From: Garcia nutans
Taxonomy: Eukaryota; Streptophyta; Magnoliopsida; Malpighiales; Euphorbiaceae
DNA length: 64,000 bases
Direction: 5' to 3'
NCBI GenBank assembly: GCA_947685225.1
Contig: CANTUV010000037.1
Location: 32,011,001-32,075,000 of the forward strand
The notes below the pieces were generated by a model that worked only from the letters and a program-made list of their open reading frames with translations, ran no database searches and had not been told where the DNA came from. Shown here piece by piece: positions 41,404 to 54,399 of the stretch (positions are counted from its first letter, which is position 1; each line of letters begins with the position of its first letter). A program made the position numbers and the translations under genes.

Positions 41404-41575
41404 TATTGGTAATATTCTCTTGAAGTTAGGTTGGATTTGATCCTTGAAGCCTAATTGAGATGTTACAACCCTTGAAGCTAGGTTGGATTGGTTCTTGAAG
41501 CCAAGTTGGGTTGATACTTAGCATGCTTTTTTCCCCTTGAAGCTTGGTTGAACCTAAATCCTTGAAGCCTAGTTG
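41404..41575 (+). repeat. Degenerate CTTGAAGCCTAGTTGGGTT repeats inside the E2 module
   Basis: Six or so imperfect copies of a 19-35 bp unit occupy the place where E1 and E3 carry GCCGGGTTGAGGTCCAAGAGACTGGG hairpins. The outer inverted-repeat arms are kept. Confidence 0.7.
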
Positions 41576-41867
41576 GGTTTATGATAATGATAATGTGATA
41601 ACAAAACCAAAGCATTAACTCTGAAAGTTGAATGGCATATTAGTGTGTCTTGGGCCCATGTTTGTCTTTGTTTAATGTGATTCATGTATGGTAAAATGAT
41701 TAACTAATGAGATATATGGAAAGAATATTGAAATGTGATATGTTTATATATGTGGCTAATGAAATATAAAGGTATGTTGTTAACCTTTCATCTATGATAC
41801 TGATTTGAGTAATCAAATGTGTGACATTGCATGGCATTATAGTATAGTGTTGGTATATTTTGTACTA

Positions 41868-41907
41868 CTAAGCCGTTGGCTTAGCGCGATATTGTTTAAT
41901 CGCGCAG
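41868..41907 (+). promoter_or_regulatory. Double hairpin and CAG|GTAA in E2 5' LTR
   Basis: CTAAGCC-GTT-GGCTTAG and GCGCGAT-ATTGTTTA-ATCGCGC, then CAG|GTAACAG. In the 3' LTR (48992-49029) one stem base has changed (ATAGCGC). Confidence 0.7.
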
Positions 41908-42256
41908 GTAACAGAGTTGAACCTGAGAGCTCCTCAAGACCGAGTGAGAGTAGACATTGAAGTGTTATTTTGGGACTTAAAGATCAGAGAAGAGCTGCCA
42001 ATCATGTATATATTCTATGTTTTGTAAACTTTGATTTATAATATACTTGTAATAACTTCTGCTGTGAATTAATAAATATTTTTATATGGTGTCTTTTGGA
42101 TTTCTTTTAAATGTTTGAGATTTGTTTCACTTATTTACAAAGATTTTATTGTGTTTCTTTTTAAATTGTGGCATTTTCTATATTCAGTATACGTATGTTA
42201 TGATCGACTAAGCATGCTTGGTACGTATACGATATATAGGGGTGTTACAATTGTTT

Positions 42257-42268
42257 TGGTATCAGAGC
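42257..42268 (+). other. Primer binding site of E2 (initiator Met tRNA)
   Basis: TGGTATCAGAGC, 7 bp after the LTR. Confidence 0.93.
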
Positions 42269-42397
42269 CTAGGTTTGAGATTCTCAACCTAGGTCAAGTG
42301 TAAGGAAAAGAGTATTTTGATTTTAAAAAGTGGATTTTTGAATAACATACATGTTTGGCATTGGCAGTCTCTGATCTTTAATGAGAGGTATTCTGCT

Positions 42398-42407
42398 GTG
42401 TTTGCAG
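42398..42407 (+). promoter_or_regulatory. Splice-acceptor-like TTTGCAG upstream of E2 gag
   Basis: GTGTTTGCAG ends 12 bp before the gag ATG at 42420, the same geometry as E1. Confidence 0.45.
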
Positions 42408-42419
42408 ATATAGGTTGTG

Positions 42420-45400
42420 ATGGATTCTCACTCACGTCAGTCAGTTGAGGGTAGTGCAGAGAGTGTAGCTCCGGATGAGAGTGGAGAGGGAGTTAGAGTG
42501 GATAGTGTTGGAGAGGTACCTGTTTCTGTGTCGGGGAGACCAGCTGGTGAGGATGTTCCGCCAGTTTGGGTTAGGCATGTGGTGGAGGCTTTGAGGCAAG
42601 CACCAGTGCAACCACTGCCACCACCCCCATAGCCTTTGGTATCAGTGAGACAGTATGATAAGCTAAGGAAGTATGGAGCAGAAGACTTCTTGGGTACTAT
42701 TGATCCAACTGTAGCTGAGCAGTGGCTAGATAAAGTACAGAGGATATTTGTTCAGTTACAAGCCACTCCAGAGGAAAAATTTGATTATGCAAGATCCTTG
42801 TTGCAGAAGGACGCATATGACTGGTGGAGGACAGTGCCCCATGCTATGGATGATCCACCAACACTGTCCTATGCTGATTTTCTAAAAGAGTTTGAATTGA
42901 AGTATACTCCTAGGGAGTACAAAGATGTGAAGAAAATGGAGTTTCTAAGCTTGAAATAAGACAACCGGTCAGTAACGGAATATGAGGTTGAGTTTATCCG
43001 GTTGAGCCATTATGCTGGGGGTATTATATCTGATGAGATTGATAGATGTAGAAGATTTGAGGAGGGATTGAGGCCCTCTATCATGTGTCATGTGGCTGGA
43101 TCTAGATATCATGATTTTTCCCAGCTTGTGGCAGCAGCTAGGAGCGTGGAAAGAGCTCAGGTTATTGCAGCTGTTTCAGAGGAAGAGATTAGGGTTAGAA
43201 GGCCCCAGTTTGAGGCAGGGTCTTCATTTGTGAAAAGAGGTAAAGGAAGTTTTGTTCCTTGGGTTAGTAGGAGTCAGAGGCCAGCGGGTAGGTTAGTACA
43301 GTTTCAGAGGCATAGATTTAGACCTACAGTTTCAGTGGCGAGTGCTCCGACCCCAGTGATGCAGAGATCCACCTTACCCATATGCATTCATTGTGGTAGA
43401 CCACATGGTGGTCCTTGTTGGAGGACTGGTGTGATAGGGGTATGTTTCAGATGTGGGTCGCCTGATCACTTTGTTAGAGATTGTCCTGAGAGACAGGAGC
43501 GGATGTCAGTGGATACTGCAGCTTCCTGACCTAGTGTGAGGGGAGGTCGTGGAGGCAGAGGTTTCATCAGAGGAGGTAGATCTGGGTTCAGTTCTAGAGG
43601 AGATTCTACATCCAGGGAGAGTAGACCAGAGGAGGCTGGATCTTCTCAGAGGATTTATGTGATGCAGAGGCAACCAGATGCTTCGGCAGTCATAGCTGGT
43701 ATTTTTTCTTTATTTGGTATTTCAGTACTTGCTTTGATTGATCCGGGTTCCACACATTCATATATTAGTGCATCTGTTTTGCCTGTGTCTAATGTGCATG
43801 CTGAATCCTTAGGATTTGATGTTTTGGTGACAAATCCTTTAGGGCATAGTGTGATTGTTAGTAAGGTGCACCGAGATAGTGCAGTAATGGTGCAAGGTGA
43901 GGAGTTCCTTAGAGATTTAATTGAGATGCTTTTACGGAATATGATGTGATTCTAGGCATGGACTGGTTATCTAGACATGGAGCTGTGGTAGATTGTAAAA
44001 AGAAAGTTGTTACCTTGAGAACCAGTGTTGGTAGAGAGGTGTTAGTAGCTAGTGAGCAGGGAAAGCTAGCATCCTTGTTTGTTTCAGCTGTTGCAGCTAG
44101 GAGATTGATTAGAAAAGGGTGTGATGCTTACCTTGCTTATGTTGTGGATACTAGAGTAAAAAGTTCTCAACTTGATGATATACCCTCAGTTGCAGAGTTT
44201 CCAGATGTGTTTCCAGAGGAGTTGCCAGGGTTGCCTCCTGAGAGAGAGGTGGAGTTCGGTATTGAATTATTGCCTAGTACCACTCCTATCTCCATTACTC
44301 CTTATAGAATGGCACCGGTTGAGGTGAGAGAACTGAAAGTGCAGTTGCAGGAGTTGTTGGATAAAGGGTTTGTTCGCCCTAGTGTTTCACCGTGGGGAGC
44401 TCCTGTTCTATTTGTGAAGAAGAAGGATGGTACTATGAGATTATGTATCGATTATAGGCAATTGAACAGAGTGACTATTAAAAATAAATATCCTTTGCCT
44501 AGAATTGATGATCTCTTTGATCAATTGAAGGGTGCAGCAGTGTTTTCTAAAATTGATTTGAGATCAGGGTACCATCAGTTAAGGGTCAGAGCTGAGGATA
44601 TTCCTAAGACAGCCTTTCGTACGAGGTATGGGCATTTTGAGTTTCTAGTTATGCCTTTTGGTTTGACGAATGCACCTGCTGTTTTTATGGATTTGATGAA
44701 TAAGGTGTTTAGGCCCTATCTTGATCAGTTTGTAGTGGTCTTTATTGATGATATTTTGGTGTATTCGCGTAATGAAGAGGAGCATGATAAGCATCTGCGG
44801 ATTGTGCTGCAGATTTTGAGAGAGAAGCAATTGTTTGCTAAACTGTCGAAGTGTGAGTTTTGGCTTGACCAAGTTACTTTTCTCGGTCACATAGTTTCAG
44901 CCGAAGGTATTAGAGTTGATCCGAGTAAGGTTGAAGCTATTCTGAATTGGAGTCCACCAAAGTCTGTGACTGAAGTTAGAAGTTTTCTGGGTTTGGCAGG
45001 CTATTACCGGCGGTTTGTGAAAGGATTTTCTTTGATAGCTACTCCACTTACCAAATTACTTCGAAAGGGAGTTAGATTTGTGTGGACTGATTAGTGTCAA
45101 GCTAATTTCGAACAGCTGAAAGAAATGTTGACTCAAGCGCCTGTTCTTACTTTACCTATGGAAGATAAACCATATGTGATTTACAGTGATGCTTCACATA
45201 GTGGTTTGGGTTGTGTTCTGATGCAAGAAGGTAAAGTGATAGCTTATGCTTCTTGACAGTTGAAACCGCATGAGCTCAATTATCCGACCCATGATTTAGA
45301 GCTGGTAGCCATTGTGTTTGCATTGAAGATTTGGCGACATTATCTGTATGGGGAAAAGTGTTTTATCTATACTGATCATAAAAGTTTAAAATATTTGGGT

Positions 45401-47071
45401 GTCCAAAGAGAGCTAAATCTTCGACAGAGGAGATGGTTAGAGTTGATTAAAGACTACGACTGTTTGATTGATTATCATCCTGGTAAAGCAAATGTTGTTG
45501 CTGATGTCTTGAGTCGGAAGTCTTTAGCAGGTTTGACTGTTTATTCGCTCTCGTTGCTTATTGAGTTGAGAGCGTTGCATGCTAGTTTTGTATCTTGTGA
45601 TGATGGTGCATTGTTGGCACAGTTGCAATTGAAACCAGTATTGTTGGATCAGATTAAGGAGGCTCAATTGGCTGATGAGAAGATTCAGAAGATTATTTCA
45701 GATTGCCAGAATGGAAAGGGTCGAGATTTTATGGTGAGAGGTGATGGGAGTCTTTGGTTTAAGAACAGAATGTGTGTACCTAATGATACTTATTTGAGAA
45801 GGGTCATTTTAAAAGAAGCACATCAGTCAGTATTTGCTATGCATCCGGGCAATACAAAGATGTATCATGATTTGAGACAGCATTATTGTTGGTCTGGTAT
45901 GAAGAGAGACATTGCAAATTTTGTGTCTAAATGTCTCACATGTCAGAGGGTAAAAGCTGAGCATCAAGTTCCAACAGGATTACTTCAACCTTTAGCAGTG
46001 CCTAAATGGAAATGGGATAGAGTAACTATGGATTTCGTATCTGGTCTACCATTGACACAAAGAAAGCATGATGCTATTTGGGTGATTGTTGACAGGTTGA
46101 CTAAGACAGCTCATTTTCTTCCGGTTCGAATGGATTACTCTTTGGAAAGGTTAGCTGAACTGTATATCCATGAGATTGTGAAGCTGCATGGTGTTCCAAC
46201 TTCTATAGTGTCTGACCGAGATCCCAGGTTTACTTCAAGGTTTTGGAAGAGCTTACATGGTGTATTGGGTTCTCGATTGCATTTCAGTACTGCTTTCCAT
46301 CCGCAGACAGATGGGCAGTCCGAGAGGGTGATACAGATTATCGAGGACATGTTGAGAAGCTGTGTTATTGATTTCTCTGGAAGTTGGGATGGATTCTTAC
46401 CACTTATTGAATTTGCTTACAACAACAGTCATCAATCAAGCATTGGTATGGCACCATTTGAGGCATTATATGGTAGGCGATGTAGGACACCTTTCTGTTG
46501 GAATGAGCTTGGAGAAGGTAAGTTAATTGGTCCTGATTTGGTCAAAGAAACTGAAGAGAAAGTGAAAGTGATTCGAGAGAGGTTGAAAACAGCTTCAGAC
46601 CGACAAAAATCTTATTCAGATTTGAAGAGGAGAGACATTGAATATAATGTGGGAGATAAAGTATTTTTGAAGGTGTCTCCTTGGAAAAAGATCTTGAGGT
46701 TTGGTCGGAAAGGGAAATTGAGTCCTCGTTTCATTGGACCGTATGAAGTTTTGGAAAGAGTTGGGCCAGTTGCTTATCGGCTTGCTTTGCCACCTGAGTT
46801 AGAAAGGATTCATAATGTATTTCATGTTTCTATGTTGAGGAGATACAGGTCGGATCCATCTCATGTGATGCCAATTGAATCTATTGAAGTGAGTCCAGAT
46901 TTGACATTCGAAGAAGAACCAGTTGCTATCTTGGCACGTGATGTGAAAGAGTTGAGAAATAAGAAAGTGCCTTTGGTAAAGATTTTGTGGAAAAATCATG
47001 GGAAAGAAGAAGCAACTTGGGAGAGTGAACAAACCATGCGAGATCAATATCCTCAACTATTCCAGACTTGA
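42420..47071 (+). pseudogene. E2 gag-pol polyprotein, five stops and one frameshift
   Basis: Same domain order as E1: Gag, CCHC knuckle (CFRCGSPDHFVRDC, near 43446), protease with Asp-Pro-Gly, RT with FIDD, RNase H, integrase and chromodomain-like end. In-frame stops are TAG 42630-42632, TAA 42957-42959, TGA 43527-43529, TAG 45092-45094 and TGA 45254-45256. Comparison with E1 shows each as a change of a CAG, CAA, CGA or AGA-type codon, mostly C-to-T. A one-base loss near 43930 shifts the frame within the protease region. The integrase keeps all three catalytic acidic residues, including the Asp that E1 has lost. Confidence 0.93.
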
Positions 47072-47100
47072 TATCAGGTAATTTCGAGGACGAAATTTCT

Positions 47101-47117
47101 TTTTAGAGGGGGAGAAT
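47101..47117 (+). other. Polypurine tract of E2
   Basis: TTTTAGAGGGGGAGAAT directly before the 3' LTR, as in E1. Confidence 0.88.
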
Positions 47118-49374
47118 TGTAATATCCCAACGTATGCCCTAGAAGTTTTGAATATTATTGTTGTTTGATTTGAATTAAATGTACATATGTTTTAGCAAAG
47201 GAAATGATTGTGTTAATAGAATGTATATGTTGTATATATGTTAATATATATAACATATATGTTGGTCAAGTGTAAAGTCAAGGGAAGAAGATATTTTTTT
47301 ATTTGGGATGAGTGAAATTACTTAAAAGGGCAAGAGTTTTAAAGGAAGTGTGAACAAATAGAAAAGGGCATTTAAGTAATTGTGTTGATGGAATTGCTTG
47401 GTGGATATTTAAAGAAGAAAAGAAGGTTGAATTGTCTTCATTTCTTTTCTTTTCTTGGTATAGCCGGCCATTTCAAAGGAAGAGAGCAAAAGTGAGGTTT
47501 GCTTATTCAAGTTTCAAATTGAAGGAGAAATCAAAGGTTTTGGTTGGAGATTTGTGAAATTTCTTCATCTAAGGTAAGTACTCTCTTGTTTTCCTTTGGT
47601 ATTTTGAAGATATGTTTGAAGTGTGTTGTGATTTGATAATATTATGATTTGGTATGTTTGAGATGAGTTTCTAAATGTTGAAATTGATTGTGAGTTAATT
47701 TAGTGTTGGTTTGGTTTTGGTTGAAGATGGTAGGTTAAAAGTAATGTTGTTTTTTTTAGGGTTTTGATGTGGAAGGTGATTAAATGTGTTGATGATGGGT
47801 TGTTAAGGTGAATATTGTGGTAAAATGTGGAATATGTGTTTAGAACATGGATTACATTCATTTGAATTATGCTATATTGTGTATAATGCAATTGAGTGCA
47901 ACCAAAGGGGACTTGGACATGTTAAGGTTTCAATTCATGAGAGACACGGCCAAGTCCATGGAAATTTGGCCGTGTTGGGTGATTTTGGAGGAGACACGGC
48001 CGTGTCCCTTGCCCATGCTGGCTTCTGTTGCTTTTGGTTGAGAGGCTTTTGGTTGAGAGACACGGCCACAAGCTTGGCCATGTCCCTTGAGTGTGTTGGT
48101 TACTGTGTTTGGTTTTTGTTCTTCTTACATGGTTGGGTTTGAACTTCCATTTGATAATGCATATGATATTATATGAACAAGGTGATGTAATATGCATTGT
48201 GAAACTTGTGAATGGCAATGTGTTATATGAATAATGTATCTTGAAATGTTATACTAATGATGCTATGTAAATAATATGAATTGAGATATAATATGATGAT
48301 GCTAGGTGAATAATATGAATTGAGATACAACATGATATGAGGCCATTGTGATTGGCTATGATAATTCAAATGTGATGTGAAGCCATTGTGTTTGGCTATG
48401 ATGATTCAATTGAAAGAACATAAGGCATGTTTGCCTAATTGATGATGAAAATTGAGAATGGAACAATAAATGAATTGTGTGTCTAATGTGTTATTCATTT
48501 TCAGAGTTTTGTTGTTGGTGGCATGCCTATTGGTAATATTCTCTTGAAGTTAGGTTGGATTTGATCCTTGAAGCCTAATTGAGATGTTACAACCCTTGAA
48601 GCTAGGTTGGATTGGTTCTCGAAGCCAAGTTGGGTTGATACTTAGCATGCTTTGTTCCCCTTGAAGCTTGGTTGAACCTAAATCCTTGAAGCCTAGTTGG
48701 GTTTATGATAATGATAATGTGATAACAAAACCAAAGCATTAACTCTGAAAGTTGAATGGCATATTAGTGTGTCTTGGGCCCATGTTTGTCTTTGTTTAAT
48801 GTGATTCATGTATGGTAAAATGATTAACTAATGAGATATATGGAAAGAATATTGAAATGTGATATGTTTATATATGTGGTTAATGAAATATAAAGGTATG
48901 TTGTTAACCTTTCATCTATGATACTGATTTGAGTAATCAAATGTGTGACATTGCATGGCGTTATAGTATAGTGTTGGTATATTTTGTACTACTAAGCCGT
49001 TGGCTTAGCGCGATATTGTTTAATAGCGCAGGTAACAGAGTTGAACCTGAGAGCTCCTCAAGACCGAGTGAGAGTAGACATTGAAGTGTTATTTTGGGAC
49101 TTAAAGATCAGAGAAGAGCTGCCAATCATGTATATATTCTATGTTTTATAAACTTTGATTTATAATATACTTGTAATAACTTCCGCTGTGAATTAATAAA
49201 TATTTTTATATGGTGTCTTTTGGATTTCTTTTAAATGTTTGAGATTTGTTTCACTTATTTACAAAGATATTTATTGTGTTTCTTTTTAAACTGTGGCATT
49301 TTCTATATTCAGTATACGTATGTTACGATCGACTAAGCATGCTTGGTACGTATACGGTATATAGGGGTGTTACA
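47118..49374 (+). repeat. 3' LTR of E2
   Basis: 2257 bp, collinear with the 5' LTR. Notable differences include changed CpG sites in the palindrome island and one broken base pair in the second hairpin. Confidence 0.95.
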
Positions 49375-49555
49375 AAAGAATATTTATATTCTAATTAATT
49401 TTTTATATATTTAGAATTTGAATTTTTAAATTGGAAATGTTTAAAAAAAATTTAGTAAACCGGTCTGTGACATTTTTGTACCGTATATGTGTATTTTACA
49501 TATGCTGATAATATGTATTGTACGTAAATAGGGTATAAGGGTATTAAATTTGTTT

Positions 49556-49567
49556 TGGTATTAGAGC
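49556..49567 (+). other. Decayed primer binding site of E3
   Basis: TGGTATTAGAGC has one C-to-T change from the Met-tRNA PBS of E1 and E2. Confidence 0.88.
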
Positions 49568-49696
49568 CTAGGTTTGAGGTTTTCGACCTAGGTGGGATGA
49601 TAGAGAGAGAAAATGGGGGATTTGAAAAATAGTTTTTAATTGTAATACATGCATTGGCACTGGCAGTTTCTGATATCTGATATAGTATTTTCTACT

Positions 49697-49706
49697 TTAT
49701 TTGCAG
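49697..49706 (+). promoter_or_regulatory. Splice-acceptor-like TTTGCAG upstream of E3 gag
   Basis: TTATTTGCAG ends 12 bp before the gag ATG at 49719, conserved with E1 and E2 although E3 is otherwise diverged. Confidence 0.42.
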
Positions 49707-49718
49707 ATATAGGTAGTT

Positions 49719-52700
49719 ATGGCATCTCGGCCACATCAGGCTGCTGAGGGTAGTGCTGAGAATGTGGCTCCAGATGAGGGTAGAGATGGAGCTAGAGTTG
49801 TATCTGCTGGTGAGGCGTCTGTTTCTGTGCCTGTGAGACCAGCAGCTGTTGAGATTCCGCCTGGCTGGGTATGGCATATGGTAGAGTTGTTGAGGCAGGC
49901 TCTAGTTCCGCAGCCGACACAGCCGCAGCCACAGTTGCCGGTGAGGCAGTATGATAAATTGAGAAAGTATGGGGCTGAGGACTTTGTTGGTACTACAGAC
50001 CCTGCTGTAGCAGAGTAGTGGCTAGACCGGGTCCAAAGGATATTTATTCAGTTACAAGCTAGTCCAGAAGAGAAGTTTGATTATGCCAGATCTCTTCTGC
50101 AGAGAGATGCATATGATTGGTGGAAGACGGTTTCACATGCTCTGGATGATCCACCAGTCCTGACCTATGATGATTTCCTGCGGGAATTCGAGCAGAAGTA
50201 TACTTTGAAAGAGTATAGAGATGCAAAAAAGACGGAGTTCCAGAGTTTGAGACAGGATACCAGGACAGTGACCGAGTATGAGATCGAGTTTATCCGGTTG
50301 AGTCACTATACTGGTGGGATCATTTCTGACGAGTTTGACAGGTGTAGGAGGTTTGAGAAGGGACTGAGACCCTCTATCATGTGCATCATCGCAGGCTCTC
50401 GGTATCATGATTTCTCCCAGTTAGTTGCATTGCCAGGGGTGTTGAGAGGGCACAGAGTCTTGCAGAAGCTACAAGGGTTAACGAGACCAGAGTTAGGAGA
50501 CCCCAGAGTGAGGCAGGTCCTTCATCAGTGAAGAGAGGATGAGGGTGACATTTTCAGAGATTTATTAGGAGTCAGGGGCAGTTTGGCAGGTTAGTACAGC
50601 AGTAGAGACAGAGATAGAGACCTGCAGTTTCAATGGCTAGTGCTCCGACTCCAGTGGCTCAGAGATCTACTCCACCTACTTGCGTTCATTATGGTAGAGT
50701 ACATGGAGGTGTCTGCTGGTGGAGAGGTGCTTTGGGAGTGTGTTTTAGATGTGGGTTGTCAAACCATTTTATCAGAGATTGTCCCGAGCCACCAGAGGTT
50801 AGGCAGGCAGATACTGCATCTTCTCGATCCAGTGTTAGAGGGGGTCGTGGTGGCAGAGGTTTTAGTAGAGGTGGTCACCCTGGGTTTAGTTAGAGAGGAG
50901 GCTCTACATCCAGATGCAGTAGGCCAGATGAGGTTGGGCCATCTCAGCAGGTTTATGTGATGCAAAGGCAGCCAGATGCTTCAGCCATCATTGCGGGTAC
51001 ATTATCTTTATTTGACATTTCAGTCCTTGCTCTATTAGATCCTGGATCTACGCATTCATACATAAGTGCATCCATCTTGCCCATGACTGAATTGCATTCT
51101 GAGCCCCTAGGATTTGATGTCTTGGTGACAAATCCTTAGGGCATAGTGTTGTGGTGAGCAGGGTGCACCGAGATAATCCAGTTGTTGCTCAGGATAAGGA
51201 GTTTCTCGGTGACCTGATTGAGATGCCTTTCAGGGAATATGATCTGATTTTGGGCATGGATTGGTTATCCAAGCATGGGGTTGTGGTAGACTGTCAGAAG
51301 AAATGTGTTACTTTGAGAACACGTGATGGTAGGGATGTGATGGTATCTGGTAAGCAAAGGTATCTTTCATCTATGTTTGTTTTAGCTGTTTCAACTGGGA
51401 GAATGATTCGGAAGGGATGTGAGGCTTATCTTGCTCATGTTGTAGATACTAGAGTAGTGGGATCCCTGCTTGAAAGTATACCCACAGTTGCCGAGTTTTC
51501 AGATGTTTTCCCTGATGAGTTGCCAGGGGTACCTCCTGAGAGAGAAGTGAAGTTTGGAATCAATTTGTTGCTTGGTACCACTCCTATCACTATTACCCCT
51601 TATCGGATGGCACCTGCTGAGTTGAGAGAGTTGAAGGTGCAGTTGCAGGAGTTATTGGATAAAGGGTTCGTCCGCCCTAGTGTGTCCCTGTGGGGAGCGC
51701 CTGTGTTGTTTGTGAAGAAGAAGGATGACATCATGAGATTGTGTATTGATTATAGGCAGTTGAATAAGGTGACCATCAAGAACAAGTATCCTTTGCCTCG
51801 GATAGATGATCTCTTTGATCAGTTGAAGGGAGCAGCGGTATTCTCTAAGATTGATCTGAGATTAGGGTACCATCAGTTGAGAGTCAGAGATGTGGATGTA
51901 CCCAAGACAGCTTTTCGTACGAGGTATGGGCATTATGAGTTTCTGGTGATGCCCTTTGGATTGACGAATGCACCAGTAGCTTTTATGGATTTGATGAACA
52001 GGGTATTCAGATCATATTTAGATCAGTTTGTGGTGGTCTTCATTGATGACATCTTGGTGTATTCGCATAATGAGGAGGATCATGATAGACATTTGCGGAT
52101 CATATTGCAGACTCTGAGAGAGAAGCAGTTGTATGCTAAGCTGTCTAAGTGTGAGTTTTGGCTCGATCAGGTAACTTTTCTTGGTCATGTGGTTTCAGCA
52201 GAGGGTATTAGAGTTGATCCGAGTAAAATTGAGGCTATCTTGAATTGGAGTCCACCGAAGACTGTGACAGAGGTTAGAAGTTTTCAGGGATTGCAGGCTA
52301 TTATCGTCTATTTGTGAAGGGTTTTTCTATAATAGCTACACCACTCACCAGATTACTTCGAAAAGTAGTTAGATTTGTGTGGATTGATCGGTGCCAGGCA
52401 AGTTTTGAGCAGCTGAGGGAGATGTAGACTCAGGCTCCTATCCTTACCCTACCTGTGGAAGGTAAACCATATGTGATATATAGTGATGCTTCACACAATG
52501 GTTTAGGTTGTGTTTTGATGTAGGAGGGTAGAGTCATAGCTTATGCTTCACGACAGTTGAAGCCACATGAGCTTAATTATCCAACGCATGATTTGGAGTT
52601 GGCAGCCATAGTTTTTGCTTTGAAGATTTGGCAACATTATCATTATGGGGAGAAGTTTTTCATTTATACAGATCATAAGAGTTTGAAATACCTGGGTGTT

Positions 52701-54368
52701 CAGAGAGAGCTGAATCTTCGTCAAAGACGGTGGTTAGAGTTTATTAAAGACTATGACTGTTTGATTGATTATCATCCTGGTAAGGCAAATGTTGTTGCTG
52801 ATGCCTTGAGTTGAAATTCTATGGCAAGTTTGACTGCTTATTTGCTCTCGTTGCTTGTTGAGTTGAGAGCATTGATGCTAGATTTGAGTCTTCTGATGAT
52901 GGTACTTTGATGGCTCAGTTGCAGTTGAGGCCAGCCTTGTTGGATCATATTAGGGAGGCTCAGTTGGCAGATGAGAGAATTCAGAAAATTGTGTTGGTTT
53001 GTCAGAAGGGGAAGAGTCGAGACTTTTATGTGAGGGATGATGGAAGTCTATAGTACAGAGATAGATTGTGTATTCCTAATGATGCAAAAAATGAAAAGAA
53101 TGATATTAGAGGAAGCACATCAGTCACTTTTTGCTATGCACCCTGGGAGTACCAAGATGTATCAGGACTTGAAGCGACATTATTGGTGGTCAGGTATGAA
53201 GAGGGACATAGCAGAGTTTGTATCCAGATGTCTCACTTGCCAGAAAGTGAAGGCTGAGCACCAAGTTTTTTCAGAGTTGCTCCAACCTTTATCAGTGCCA
53301 GAGTGGAAATGGGAGCGAGTGACAATGGATTTTGTGACTGGACTACATTTGACTCAGAAGAAGCATGATGCAATCTGGGTGATAGTTGATCGGATGACAA
53401 AGACAGCTCATTTTCTTCCATTTCGGATGGATTATTCTCTTGAGAGGTTGGCTGAGCTGTATATCAATGAGATAGTCAGGTTGCATAGAGTCCCAGTTTC
53501 TTTGGTGTCGGATCGAGATCATCGGTTTACTTCGAGGTTTTGGAAGAGTTTGCATGATGCTTTACATTCTCGATTGCATTTTAGAACTGCTTTCCATCCT
53601 CAGACAAATGGACAGTCAGAGAGAGTGATACAGATTCTGGAGGATATGTTGAGGAGCTATATCATTGATTTTACTGGGAATTGGGACAGATTTTTGCCAT
53701 TAATTGAGTTTACTTATAACAACAGTTATCAGTCGAGTATTGGGATGACTCCTTATGAGGCTTTATATGGCAGGAGATGCAGGACACCTTTGTGTTGGAA
53801 TGAAGTTGGAGAAGGTAAACTGGTTGGTCCCGATTTGATTAAGGAAACAGAGGAAAAAGTGAAGGTCATTCGGGGTCGTTTGAAAGCAGCTTCAGACTGA
53901 CAAAAATCTTATTTAGATTTAAAGAGAAGAGACATAGAGTTTAGTGTGGGAGATAAAGTGTTTCTAAAGATGTCTCCATGGAAGAAGATTTTGAGATTTG
54001 GCCGCAAAGGGAAGTTGAGTTCTCGTTTCATAGGACCATATGAGGTGTTGGAGAGAGTTGGTCCAGTGGCTTATAGACTAGCTTTGCCGCCTGAATTGGA
54101 TCGAATACATAATGTTTTCCATGTCTCGATGCATCGGAGATACAGGTCTGACCCATCTCATATATTGTCAGTGGAGTCCATTGAGGTGAGTTCAGATCTG
54201 ACTTACGAGAAAGAACCAGTGGCGATTTTGGCACGAGAGGTTAAAGAATTGAGGAATAAGAGGGTGCCACTTGTCAAAGTCCTTTGGAGGAATCATGCCA
54301 CTGAGGAGGCGACTTAGGAAAGAGAGCAGGAGATGCAGAGTCAGTTTTCCCATTTGTTCCAGACTTGA
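49719..54368 (+). pseudogene. E3 gag-pol polyprotein, heavily degraded
   Basis: It runs Gag through the chromodomain-like end with the last stop at 54366-54368. Many breaks are visible: TAG 50016-50018, a frameshift near 50425-50440, TAG 50891-50893, a one-T loss near 51135, a one-base loss near 52293, stops near 52426 and 52519, TGA 52812-52814, a small deletion near 52870, TAG near 53049, TGA 53898-53900 and TAG 54315-54317. RT (FIDD), protease (Asp-Pro-Gly) and integrase catalytic residues can still be read. The number of breaks agrees with the larger LTR divergence of E3. Confidence 0.92.
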
Positions 54369-54399
54369 GGACAGGTAATTTCGAGGACGAAATTTGTTT

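Larger units (their letters stand above)
39994..42249 (+). repeat. 5' LTR of E2
   Basis: Contains a GGTAAG donor-like site near 40449, the GGCCGTGTC island (40818-40970), two hairpin repeats near 41217 and 41257, the inverted-repeat arms (41368-41385 and 41617-41634) and the double hairpin (41868-41905). Confidence 0.95.
39994..49374 (+). mobile_element. E2: Ty3/Gypsy Tekay-type element nested in E3's 5' LTR
   Basis: TGTAATATCCCAA...GGTGTTACA with perfect duplication AAAGA (39989-39993 and 49375-49379). LTRs are 2256 and 2257 bp with about twenty differences by eye, many C/T or G/A. PBS, gag-pol and purine tract are in place. Internal sequence is close to E1, but the LTRs are clearly different. 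Despite young LTRs, gag-pol carries five stops and a frameshift. Confidence 0.95.
26781..49548 (+). repeat. 5' LTR of E3 in three pieces
   Basis: Pieces 26781-27299, 37545-39993 and 49380-49548 align in order with 54414-57570. The terminal CA has decayed to AA at 49547-49548. It includes a CTT run (about 27169-27194), an AATGAGAAA-rich run (38696-38760), the inverted-repeat module (38978-39294) and the double hairpin (39497-39533). The Sirevirus and E2 interrupt it. Confidence 0.93.
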
